DNA from: JBCBJZ01 sp038522635
Lineage (GTDB): Bacteria > Pseudomonadota > Alphaproteobacteria > Rhizobiales > Hyphomicrobiaceae
NCBI GenBank assembly: GCA_038522635.1
Contig: JBCBJZ010000026.1
Span: 1 to 29,624 of the forward strand
Length of the DNA: 29,624 nucleotides
Reading direction: 5' to 3'
Shown here: piece by piece, positions 15,551-22,755 of the stretch
Layout of the letters: each line of letters begins with the position of its first letter
Numbering within the stretch: position 1 is the first letter of the stretch
Program-made: the position numbers and the translations under genes
Notes under the pieces: model-generated
Database searches by the model: none
Seen by the model: the letters and a program-made list of their open reading frames with translations, nothing else
Told to the model about the DNA's origin: nothing

Positions 15551-16013
15551 TCTCTCACCGGTTGGCGTCTTCGGCAGCGATGCGGCGCGGCAGTCCCTTT
15601 GCTGGGGTGTGCTGCAGTGTTGTGCCCGTTTGGGCTCCAGCCGGCGATCGCAAATTCACCACCGAACGCGAAGTTTCTGGCCTGAGATGTTCGGGCTTGA
15701 GATGCTTTAGGTCCGCATGATCGCGCCGATGGCTCGCGTGCTCACGCGTGCGATCGACGAGGATTGTCTGGCCAACTGGGACGCATCACTTCAGGCATGC
15801 TCGTAGGCCGACCGAAACACGGCCCGGGCACGCGCTCGCGAGAACAGCATGAGGCCGGCAGACGCTCGCAGGACGACGTGCACCCTCAGCACCGAGGCGC
15901 GCTACGAAACGATCATCGAGGCGGCAAAACAAGAACGTTGAAGGCGGGGATAGGCTCCAACAACGACGCGGGCAACAACGCGGCGGTGGAGCGCCAGGGA
16001 GTGACAGGATTTC
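15551..16013. other. Long spacer between dctP and dctQ, no gene seen
   Basis: This roughly 460-base stretch separates the receptor from the membrane subunits. One open frame runs through it from 15764 into dctQ. It has Arg/His-rich composition and no family resemblance, so I do not call it a gene. The spacer may hold a second promoter for dctQM, but no good -35/-10 pair stood out. Confidence 0.4.
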
Positions 16014-16697
16014 ATGCAGGGACTTTTGAAACTGGCCAACGTGCTCGACGCGCCAGCACGGTTTCTTGGCAAAGTCGGCGGTTGGATGATCATCCCTTTG
16101 ATCATCATCATCATGTTCGACGTCGTGACCCGCAAAATCGATGCGTTTCGCATCTGGATGGCGGACGCCCAACTGGCCTGGTTCAACCCGATCATTTTTC
16201 AAGATGCGGAATGGCACCTGCACGGGATCATCCTGCTTATGGCCTTCGGCTTCGGCTACCTGATGAACGCGCACGTCCGCGTCGATATCATCCGCGAGAT
16301 GCTGCCGCGTCGCGGCCAGGCGTGGGTCGAGTTCTGGGGTTTGCTGCTGCTCGGCATCCCCTATCTGCTCGTCATCACCTATTACGGCTATCAGTTCGTG
16401 GCGCTATCCTTCGCGCAAGGCGAGGGTTCTGAGTCGCTGACCGGCATTCCGGCGCGCTACATCATCAAGTCGTTTTTGCTGATCGGTTTTGCGCTGTTGC
16501 TGATGTCGTTTTTCGCCACGCTCTTCCGCTTGATCGCGACGTTGTTCGGCAGCGAAGAAGATGTGAAAGCCGCCGCGCCGACGTTGCTGATGCTGCACCC
16601 GCTCAAAGGGCCCGACGGCATTGAGGTGGCCGGCGGTCAGCTTGAAGTGAAGCCAGAGGATGTGACGCCTCCAACGATGAATGATGGGGGACGTTAA
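16014..16697 (+). CDS. dctQ: TRAP transporter small membrane subunit (DctQ family)
   Basis: Small integral-membrane subunit that pairs with DctM to take substrate from the periplasmic receptor, driven by a sodium or proton gradient. The 227 residues contain the four expected hydrophobic helices: about 23-41 (GWMIIPLIIIIMFDVVTRK), 72-90 (GIILLMAFGFGYLMNAHVRVD), 107-130 and 148-170. R/D after helices 1 and 2 (VTRK, HVRVD) match the family pattern. A GC-rich, polar, roughly 50-residue C-terminal tail extends beyond the last helix. It lies three bases upstream of dctM, so the two are co-translated. Confidence 0.92.
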   Translation: MQGLLKLANVLDAPARFLGKVGGWMIIPLIIIIMFDVVTRKIDAFRIWMADAQLAWFNPIIFQDAEWHLHGIILLMAFGFGYLMNAHVRVDIIREMLPRRGQAWVEFWGLLLLGIPYLLVITYYGYQFVALSFAQGEGSESLTGIPARYIIKSFLLIGFALLLMSFFATLFRLIATLFGSEEDVKAAAPTLLMLHPLKGPDGIEVAGGQLEVKPEDVTPPTMNDGGR

Positions 16698-16700
16698 GCC

Positions 16701-18299
16701 ATGCTTCCCGAATGGTTTTCTGAACATATGACCGAGTATCTCGGTGCCTATATGTTCCTCACGCTGGCCTTCGTGCTGTTTACCGGCCTGCCCGTTGGCA
16801 TCGCGGTCGGCGGCATCGCGATGATCTTCGGCTTCCTCGGCGTGTATTTCGAGGTCGTCACCATCCAAGAGTTCTTCAACGTCCCCAACCGTATCTGGGG
16901 CGGCGATGGCGCCAGTGGCGCGATCCAGAACCCGATCCTGGTGGCGATCCCGTGCTTCATTTTTATGGGCACGATGCTGGAGCGGTCGCGCGTCGCGACC
17001 GACCTGCTGCACATCTTGCAGGTGATGTTGAAGCGTGTGCCTGGCGGCCTGGCGCTCTCCGTGACGGCGATGGGCACCATCATGGCGGCAACCACAGGCA
17101 TCATCGGCGCATCCGTGGTGATGATGACGCTGCTGGCGCTGCCGACGATGCTGGAGCGCGGTTACAACCGCCCGCTCGCCACCGGAACGATCGCGGCATC
17201 GGCGACGCTTGGCATCCTGATCCCGCCGTCGATCATGCTTGTGCTCATGGCGAGCTTGATGGCGATTTCGGTCGGCAACCTTTTCGTTGGCGCGATCTTC
17301 CCCGGCCTGGTGCTCTCGGGGCTCTACTTCGTCTACATCCTGATCATCTCCACCATCAACCGGTCCTGGGCACCGCCGCTGCCTGACGACATGATCGTGC
17401 TCAACCCGACCAACCGCTCGAATGTGATGCTCTACTTCGCGCTGGTTGGCATTGTGATCGCGGCGGCGTTCGGGCTCAGCAACACCGGCGCGAGCGCTTA
17501 TGCGGATTGGGGACTGGTCGCGTTCTTCGCGATTTTCGCAATCTCGATGGTGATCGGCGCGATCGAGGGCAATTCCTACTTTGGCTCGGTGCTCAAGGGC
17601 TTTGTGCCGCCGGTCTTTCTGATCGTGATGGTGCTGGGCTCGATCTTCGGCGGCTACGCGACGCCGACCGAAGCTGCCGGTGTGGGTGCCTTCGGCTCGC
17701 TCGTGCTTGCCGTCTTCAATCGCACGCTGACGATGGAAGTCCTGCGCGAAGTCGTGCACCGCACGGCGCTGACCACGGGGATGATCTTCTTCATCTTCCT
17801 CGCCGCAACCACGTTCTCGTATTTCTTCCGCGCGCTCTACGGGGAAGATCTGATCATCGAGTTCATCCAGCATCTTGGGCTTGATCCGTGGATGCTGCTG
17901 ATCTTGCTGATGGCGGTGGTGTTCCTGCTCGGCTTCTTCTTCGACTTCCTCGAGATCACGCTGATCATCCTGCCGGTCTTCACACCGGTCATTAAGGAGA
18001 TCGCGCCTGCGTTCCAGGAGCATCTGGGCCTCGCCTCGGGCACGCCGATAGGCACTGTGCAGTTACAGGTGCTCTATTGGTTCGCCATTCTGGTCGCGGT
18101 GAACTTGCAGACTTCGTTCCTGACGCCACCGTTTGGTTTTGCGCTGTTCTATCTCAAGGGCGTTGCGCCACCTGAGGTGAAGATGCAGGAGATCTACAGC
18201 GGGATCATACCGTTCGTGATCCTGCAGTTGATCGGGCTGGCCGTTGTGGTGCTCTATCCCGATGTGGCGCTGTGGCTGCCGAGACAGCTGCTTGATTAG
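16701..18299 (+). CDS. dctM: TRAP transporter large membrane subunit (DctM family)
   Basis: The large permease subunit that forms the transport path, 532 residues with about a dozen hydrophobic segments. Family features include FTGLPVGIAVGG near residue 29, ATLGILIPPSIMLVLMA at about 171-187, the repeat-related GYATPTEAAGVGAFGSL near 313-329, and FFDFLEITLIILPVF near 413-427. An insertion of roughly 100 residues between the two inverted-topology halves (about 215-290) includes extra helices. This is a feature seen in the longer DctM proteins that accompany 2-oxo acid/mannitol-type receptors. The gene follows dctQ at three bases and ends just before a hairpin and a repeat element. Confidence 0.93.
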   Translation: MLPEWFSEHMTEYLGAYMFLTLAFVLFTGLPVGIAVGGIAMIFGFLGVYFEVVTIQEFFNVPNRIWGGDGASGAIQNPILVAIPCFIFMGTMLERSRVATDLLHILQVMLKRVPGGLALSVTAMGTIMAATTGIIGASVVMMTLLALPTMLERGYNRPLATGTIAASATLGILIPPSIMLVLMASLMAISVGNLFVGAIFPGLVLSGLYFVYILIISTINRSWAPPLPDDMIVLNPTNRSNVMLYFALVGIVIAAAFGLSNTGASAYADWGLVAFFAIFAISMVIGAIEGNSYFGSVLKGFVPPVFLIVMVLGSIFGGYATPTEAAGVGAFGSLVLAVFNRTLTMEVLREVVHRTALTTGMIFFIFLAATTFSYFFRALYGEDLIIEFIQHLGLDPWMLLILLMAVVFLLGFFFDFLEITLIILPVFTPVIKEIAPAFQEHLGLASGTPIGTVQLQVLYWFAILVAVNLQTSFLTPPFGFALFYLKGVAPPEVKMQEIYSGIIPFVILQLIGLAVVVLYPDVALWLPRQLLD

Positions 18300-18304
18300 T
18301 GGTG

Positions 18305-18325
18305 CCCCCGGTTCATCCCGGGGGC
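18305..18325 (+). terminator. Hairpin after dctM
   Basis: CCCCCGG and CCGGGGG flank a 6-base loop, starting 6 bases after the dctM stop. The stem is perfect and very GC-rich, but there is no U-tract; CGGCCTTAAAG follows. Confidence 0.5.
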
Positions 18326-18332
18326 GGCCTTA

Positions 18333-18433
18333 AAGTTCATGCGCTTCAGGTGGACTCACCGAGGCGAAAGATGAACGGCAAAACAAAAGTCTAGATGTCA
18401 GTTCCGCTTCAAGCTGAAGCGAACCGACCCTAA
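18333..18433 (-). repeat. Two-hairpin interspersed repeat, copy 3 (inverted orientation)
   Basis: On the minus strand this copy has the same order as copies 1 and 2. Palindrome A (18433-18391) has arms GTTC-GCTTCA and TGAAGC-GAAC around a 3-base centre. The spacer (cttttgttttgcc) is nearly identical to that of copy 1. Hairpin B (18376-18335) retains the GTTCATC start and the TTT bulge. It lies between dctM and the YdcF-type gene. Confidence 0.8.
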
Positions 18434-18565
18434 GTGCGCGATCCGCTCAGAACGCTACGGCCGAATCCTTGGCCGTGGCCTGATTTCCGCCAGATGTCCG
18501 ATGGGGCCTAACCTGCCGCCGGGTGATCGAAGCCGGCCACTGACCCTACGCTTGCGAGGTGAGGC

Positions 18566-19369
18566 TTGTTCTTCGTCCTGGCCAAGGTCGGATGGGCGCT
18601 GATCAAGCCCTCATCGCTGATCGCCGCACTCATCATCGGCGGCCTTCTGCTCAGCTTGGCACAACGTTGGCGGCGTACAGCGCGAGGCGCGGTCGCGCTT
18701 GGCTTGGCCCTCTACCTCGCCGCTGGCCTGACACCGCTCGCCACCATCGTCATCGCGCCGCTCGAAGACCGCATACGGCCTGCTGACCTCACCGCCATCA
18801 AGGCCCCGTCGATCGCCGGCATCATCGTATTGGGCGGCGGCGAGGACGGCGCGATCGCGCGTGCGCGCGGGCAATTGGCGCTCAACGAAGCCGGTGAGCG
18901 GATCACGGCCGGCCTGGAACTGGCGTACCGCTTTCCCACGGCCAAGCTGGTCTTCAGCGGCGGCATCGGCGCTCTCATCCCGCGCGGGCCCCCAGGCGCA
19001 CGCGCTGTCGCCCAGTTCTGGCGCGCGACCGGCATCGCGCCGGCCCGCGTTCTGGTCGAACGCCGCTCCCGAGATACGCACGAAAACGCCGTGATGTCGG
19101 CTGCGCTGCTGCGTCCAAAGCCTCAGCAACGGTGGTTGCTGGTCACGTCTGCCTTCCATATGCCGCGGGCCAGCGCCCTTTTCCGGCGCGCCGGTTTTCG
19201 CGTGCTGCCTTGGCCCGTCGATTACCGAAGCGATGGACCGCAGCGGGCGTGGCGCAACCCGTCAAGCGTGCCGCGAGGGTTGGAGCAACTGGATCTGGCC
19301 ACCAAGGAGTGGTTGGGTTTGCTGGTGTACCGGCTTGTTGGGCGCACCGATGCGCTGTTCCCGAAGTGA
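18566..19369 (+). CDS. YdcF/SanA/ElyC-type membrane protein (DUF218)
   Basis: The 267 residues include two N-terminal hydrophobic segments (about 13-31 and 42-60) followed by a periplasmic DUF218 domain. Motifs in order: IAGIIVLGGG (about 82-91), RITAGLELAYRFPTAKLVFSGG (about 111-132), a catalytic-like RSRDTHENA (about 167-175), and WLLVTSAFHMPRASALFRRAGF (about 189-210). This arrangement is that of ElyC/YdcF proteins, which act in envelope or polyprenyl-carrier metabolism; the exact reaction is not established. The start is a TTG with GAGGTGAGG just upstream. An in-frame ATG is absent from the first 50 codons, which supports the TTG. It sits after the repeat element as a separate transcription unit. 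Confidence 0.85.
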   Translation: MFFVLAKVGWALIKPSSLIAALIIGGLLLSLAQRWRRTARGAVALGLALYLAAGLTPLATIVIAPLEDRIRPADLTAIKAPSIAGIIVLGGGEDGAIARARGQLALNEAGERITAGLELAYRFPTAKLVFSGGIGALIPRGPPGARAVAQFWRATGIAPARVLVERRSRDTHENAVMSAALLRPKPQQRWLLVTSAFHMPRASALFRRAGFRVLPWPVDYRSDGPQRAWRNPSSVPRGLEQLDLATKEWLGLLVYRLVGRTDALFPK

Positions 19370-19389
19370 GCGCCCGATGATCTAGCGTT

Positions 19390-20013
19390 TCACGCCTTGG
19401 GTGCGCGGGTACCGGGGCTGGTCGCTTTGGGGCCGGTCGCTTTGGGGCCGGTCGCTTTGGGGCTTGTCGCTTTGGCGGGCGCGGGGCGACGCGGCTTTGC
19501 CGTCGGCGGCTTGATCACCGGTTTGGCGAGCTCGGCATCAAGGTTGAACGGCTTGCATTTGAGCGCCTTCAGCCGCGCGTGGTAGGCGTTAAGACGTGCT
19601 CGGCCGCGCTTGAGCAGCGAAGCGCGATCCGTCGGCGCTGCCGCGGCCTTCCCATCCTGCGTGAGGCTGCGCAAACCGCGCGCCAGCAGTGTCGGCTCCC
19701 GCACCGCCGCATCGCTCCGGTAAACCTGTATTTGCACCAGCATCTTGCCGCGCAAGCGCTCGCAATCGAGTTCCGTCTCGGTCGGGCTTAAGCGGTACGT
19801 CCCGTCCGGCTGATGACCGTAGCCCGCGGCCATCGCCGTTTCCGGCGGCGCCTTCGCATGATCGCTGCATGCACCGACCAGCACGGCCAGCACGCCCAGA
19901 GCAACGAGCCCAATGTGCCAGGCGAGGCACCGATCCGCCCCGCTGCGCCTGTGCACCCAAAGGTGCCCTGCATGCTTGTCGAGGATCATCTTGGGTCGCT
20001 TCAACGGGCTCAA
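19390..20013 (-). CDS. Putative lipoprotein with KATGP-type C-terminal repeats
   Basis: Unrecognised family. The 207-residue reading has a hydrophobic segment ending in the lipobox-like LVGAC, with Cys49 as the likely lipidated residue. A shorter start at ATG codon 9 would give a more usual signal length, and I cannot decide between them. A compact middle region (about 60-165) includes Cys84 and Cys152, which could form a disulfide. The C-terminus is a Lys/Ala/Pro tail with the five-residue motif K-A-T-x-P repeated four times. The repeated part is encoded by 15-base tandem repeats. Such tails are flexible and positively charged and could contact peptidoglycan or anionic polymer. The gene converges on the YdcF-type gene with a 20-base gap. 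Confidence 0.65.
   Translation of the reverse strand: MSPLKRPKMILDKHAGHLWVHRRSGADRCLAWHIGLVALGVLAVLVGACSDHAKAPPETAMAAGYGHQPDGTYRLSPTETELDCERLRGKMLVQIQVYRSDAAVREPTLLARGLRSLTQDGKAAAAPTDRASLLKRGRARLNAYHARLKALKCKPFNLDAELAKPVIKPPTAKPRRPAPAKATSPKATGPKATGPKATSPGTRAPKA
19420..19479. repeat. 15-bp tandem repeat, four copies, inside a coding region
   Basis: The unit ggtcgctttggggcc occurs twice perfectly (19420-19449). A third copy with one change and a fourth more diverged copy continue to 19479. Because 15 is a multiple of three, copy-number change would lengthen or shorten the protein tail without a frameshift. Confidence 0.85.
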
Positions 20014-20199
20014 CTGTGGTGATCGCGATGGATTGCCCGACAGTCCGAACTAAGTCGGCGCATAGCTGTTTACGGTGTTTGCGGCGGCTTAAGGGCATGC
20101 CATTATACGAGCGGGCGCCTGAAATGCCATCGCCAAGCAGGCACCTGCTGAGCCGTGCTGACGCAGCACCCACGCCCCGCAAACGGAGCCTTTTCCCCC

Positions 20200-20604
20200 A
20201 TGGCCCAGACCATCAGTCTCACTTCAGCGCAGCTCGTTGAAGAGGCGCGCGCGAAGATCACGGAAGTCAGCGCGCAGGAGGCCATCGCCATGGTTGATGA
20301 TCCGGGCGTCGAACTCGTTGATATTCGCGATGTGCGCGAATTGATGCGCGAGGGCCAGGTGCCCGGTGCGTTCCACTGTCCGCGCGGCATGGTCGAGTTC
20401 TGGATTGACCCCCAGAGCCCTTATTTCAAAGAGCGGTTTAACCAGGACAAGCGCTACGTCTTCTTTTGCGGCGGTGGCATGCGCTCAGTGCTTGCGGCCG
20501 AGGTCGCGCAACGCATGGGCCTCAACCCGGTCGCGCATGTGATCGGCGGCTTTGCGGCCTGGCGCAAGGCGGACGGCCCGGTGGAGCCCTACGCCAAGGG
20601 TTAA
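20200..20604 (+). CDS. Single-domain rhodanese-like sulfurtransferase
   Basis: The 134-residue protein has the rhodanese layout: VSAQEAIAMVDDPGVELVDIRDVREL (about 18-43), then GQVPGAFHCPRGMVEFWID, then the active loop FFCGGGMRS with catalytic Cys89, and HVIGGFAAWRKADGPV at the end. The CxGGxRS-type loop suggests a sulfurtransferase rather than a phosphatase. The ATG at 20200 has GGAG about 11 bases upstream and gives a normal N-terminus; an upstream frame beginning at 20155 is less likely. No signal peptide, so cytoplasmic. The physiological sulfur donor and acceptor are unknown. It stands alone, followed by two short hairpin repeats. Confidence 0.9.
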   Translation: MAQTISLTSAQLVEEARAKITEVSAQEAIAMVDDPGVELVDIRDVRELMREGQVPGAFHCPRGMVEFWIDPQSPYFKERFNQDKRYVFFCGGGMRSVLAAEVAQRMGLNPVAHVIGGFAAWRKADGPVEPYAKG

Positions 20605-20649
20605 CGCCATCGCGCTTGCTGCCTCCGGCCTCGAGGCAGGCGGTGCCAC

Positions 20650-20677
20650 GCTCATCTTTCGCCTCCGGCGGATGAGC
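20650..20677 (+). repeat. Short hairpin repeat, unit 1
   Basis: Outer arms GCTCATC/GATGAGC, a TTT bulge and a CGCC-TCC-GGCG inner hairpin make a compact 28-base version of hairpin B of the larger interspersed element. It begins 46 bases after the rhodanese stop. An identical unit follows at 20694. Confidence 0.8.
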
Positions 20678-20693
20678 TCTCTCCTTGTTGATC

Positions 20694-20721
20694 GCTCATC
20701 TTTCGCCTCCGGCGGATGAGC
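20694..20721 (+). repeat. Short hairpin repeat, unit 2
   Basis: Perfect copy of the 28-base unit at 20650, separated by 16 bases; the identity continues two bases further (TC). The remainder of the gap to 20970 includes an AT-rich patch (about 20740-20765) and a small inverted repeat TGACC-ATG-GGTCA (20770-20782), possibly part of the next gene's control region. Confidence 0.8.
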
Positions 20722-20970
20722 TCGCGCCCCAAGCGAAAACAACGATTTACGTTAAATTAAGAAACTGCCCTGACCATGGGTCATAGCGGTCAATAGTGGT
20801 GTGTCCGGACGGTTGCGCCGTCGCGGTCTGACATGCGCGGGTTGTGTTGGCACGGGGGATGCAGCCCCGCGTCCCAAGGCCTTCAGGATGACCCTGGAGC
20901 CTCACCCGCTGCATCCAAGCGCGTGAAACGTGCAGGTGCCGCACCGGTATCGGCCAATAAGGGGGCAGAC

Positions 20971-22494
20971 GTGATATCACGTCCTACGCGTACCATTTCG
21001 GGGCTCGTGTTATGCGCAACGTTCGCGCTGGCCGGCTGCAAGCAGGAGGTGCGCTTTACCGCTTCGCCGCAAGCTGCACCCGCGAGCGCCAAGGCAAAAT
21101 CCGCAAAGCCGCGCACCACAACCGTCTACGCCGGCATCGATCTTGATGGCGCGGGTCTGCGGGCCCGCGTGAACGAGGCTGTGCCGCAGCGGATCATCAA
21201 CATCGTCGAGTGGGTGTCGCGCTCCGCATGCCACGGCAGTGGGGCCAAGCGCGTTTGTGAGAGCACGCGCTTTGACATGCTGATCACGCGGGATGGGTCG
21301 ATGCGCCTTGAGCCCGACGGGCGCTCTTTGCGGCTGATCGTGCCGCTGCGCTACGCGATGAAGCAAAAGGGCCTGCGTTCTGCCGCCTTCCTGCGACGTG
21401 AGGAAAGCGGGCGCCTCGTGGCGACCGCCCGGCTTGGCGCGAACCTGCGTAAAGATTTCAACGCGCGCCTGTCACTGAGCGAAACGCTCAAAATTTCCAA
21501 GCCGGTGTTCAAGGTCAACGCGGGGCGCATCAACATCGCTCAACGTATGGCGCCACGGTTGCGGCGCATGCTGGGCAAGGCTGTCGCTGCCGTTGAAGCG
21601 GATCTGAACGCGCGGCCCATCGAGAAGACGGTCGCGTCCGTGTGGAGCTTCCTGCGGCAGCCGCGAAAACTTGAGCACGTGCCAGGAACGCCGTGGCTGG
21701 CGAGCGCGCCGGTGGCCGTGGTAAGCAGCGGCTTCGGCGGGACACCGGGCACGATCGTGTTCAAGGTTGGCATAGCAGCCCACATGGCTTTGGCCCCCGG
21801 TAGTGAGCCCGATACGCCGCGCAGCGCCCGGCGCCCGCGCTTTGCTGCACCCAAGAGCGAGCATGCCCGCGCAACTAGCCTGCGCATGCCCGTCACCGTG
21901 CCCTACGGCGGCATCGGGGATGCGATCAAACTGGCGTGGCGCACGCCCGTGGACGTGGCCGCAACCGGCGATGCGATGCCCATGCGCATTACCGTCAACG
22001 AGGCGGCAGCGTTTCCGTCAGGCGATCGCATCGCGGTTGAACTTGACCTTGATGTGCGCACCAACGATCGGATCTTCGATCTGACCGGTAAAGCCTTCGT
22101 GACGGCCAGACCCGTCATGCTCGCAGACCATAAGACGCTTGGCCTCAGCCAGGTGCAGCTAGCGCCGGTGATCCCCATCGTCGGTATCGGCCAAGCGACA
22201 GGGCAACGACTGCGGCTTCGCGCTGAACCCTTCGCGCGGGTCTTCGCCGACGTCATCCGCTATGACCTCACCGCGCATTTGGCCACCGTGCTGCCGCGCG
22301 CCAACCGCCTGATCGACGGCCTTGAGGGGGAGGGGCTTTACGCCCACGGTCGCTTCACAAGGTTGCGCGTGCCGCAGGTGAAGCCGTTGCGCGAGGGCTT
22401 TGATGTCCGCGTGGATGTGGTGGGCGAAGTGATGTTCATGACACGCCCGCCGATGCGCCAAGCCGGTTCACCCTTGGGCGCCCAAACCCGCTGA
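20971..22494 (+). CDS. DUF4403 family lipoprotein
   Basis: The 507-residue product starts at GTG 20971, which has AAGGGGGC a few bases upstream. This places the signal correctly: ISGLVLCATFALAGC, with lipobox LAGC and lipidated Cys23. An upstream start at 20833 would bury the signal behind 46 residues and is rejected. The mature part is beta-rich and matches the look of DUF4403 proteins. It has RIINIVEWV early, a repeated pair of lipocalin/tubular-type halves, FDLTGKAFVTARPVM and VFADVIRYDLTAHLATVLPRANRLIDGL late. These proteins are envelope-anchored and of unknown function; fold comparisons suggest lipid-binding. Two cysteines near the mature N-terminus (about 88 and 96) could pair. A 6-bp hairpin (22511-22527) follows the stop. 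Confidence 0.75.
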   Translation: MISRPTRTISGLVLCATFALAGCKQEVRFTASPQAAPASAKAKSAKPRTTTVYAGIDLDGAGLRARVNEAVPQRIINIVEWVSRSACHGSGAKRVCESTRFDMLITRDGSMRLEPDGRSLRLIVPLRYAMKQKGLRSAAFLRREESGRLVATARLGANLRKDFNARLSLSETLKISKPVFKVNAGRINIAQRMAPRLRRMLGKAVAAVEADLNARPIEKTVASVWSFLRQPRKLEHVPGTPWLASAPVAVVSSGFGGTPGTIVFKVGIAAHMALAPGSEPDTPRSARRPRFAAPKSEHARATSLRMPVTVPYGGIGDAIKLAWRTPVDVAATGDAMPMRITVNEAAAFPSGDRIAVELDLDVRTNDRIFDLTGKAFVTARPVMLADHKTLGLSQVQLAPVIPIVGIGQATGQRLRLRAEPFARVFADVIRYDLTAHLATVLPRANRLIDGLEGEGLYAHGRFTRLRVPQVKPLREGFDVRVDVVGEVMFMTRPPMRQAGSPLGAQTR

Positions 22495-22510
22495 TAAGCG
22501 CCACCGATGA

Positions 22511-22527
22511 GACCTGTTGAGCAGGTC
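22511..22527 (+). terminator. Small hairpin after the DUF4403 gene
   Basis: GACCTG and CAGGTC are perfect arms around a 5-base loop, 16 bases past the stop. There is no T-run, so it is at best a weak terminator. Confidence 0.3.
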
Positions 22528-22674
22528 CACTGATCGCGCAGCGCACAACCCGGAAAGTCGGAAGAGCGACCCGCTGCGCTTGCTGCGCGCGTTCCCAACG
22601 CGCTATGACCACGCACACGGCGTTAGCCGACGCCGCATGATGCCCGCGCGTTTTTAGGCGTGTCACCGCTGGCG

Positions 22675-22710
22675 CTAGAGCGACGGGCGCAAAGTGCGAA
22701 TGACCGCTTG
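22675..22710 (+). repeat. CTAG-type repeat motif, copy in the mccB leader
   Basis: CTAGAGCGACGGGCGCAAAG and the following bases match the sequence starting at 29567 over about 36 positions with a handful of changes. The copy lies 46 bases before the mccB start. Confidence 0.6.
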
Positions 22711-22755
22711 CCACAGCGCGCCGTCGCGGCATGATCTTGTGCGTTGGGAACATCG

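Noticed and set aside
15764..16432. A 222-codon plus-strand frame covering the dctP-dctQ spacer and part of dctQ.
   Set aside because: It overlaps certain dctQ coding sequence in another frame, and its Arg/His-rich composition is shadow-like.
16404..18023. A 539-codon open frame on the minus strand opposite dctQ/dctM, rich in Asp, Glu, Arg and His.
   Set aside because: It is the antisense shadow of the well-supported TRAP permease genes; its composition follows from reversed hydrophobic codons and no domain is recognisable.
19420..19479. Tandem 15-bp repeats considered as a CRISPR array.
   Set aside because: The units are directly adjacent with no spacers, too short, and lie in frame within a coding region.
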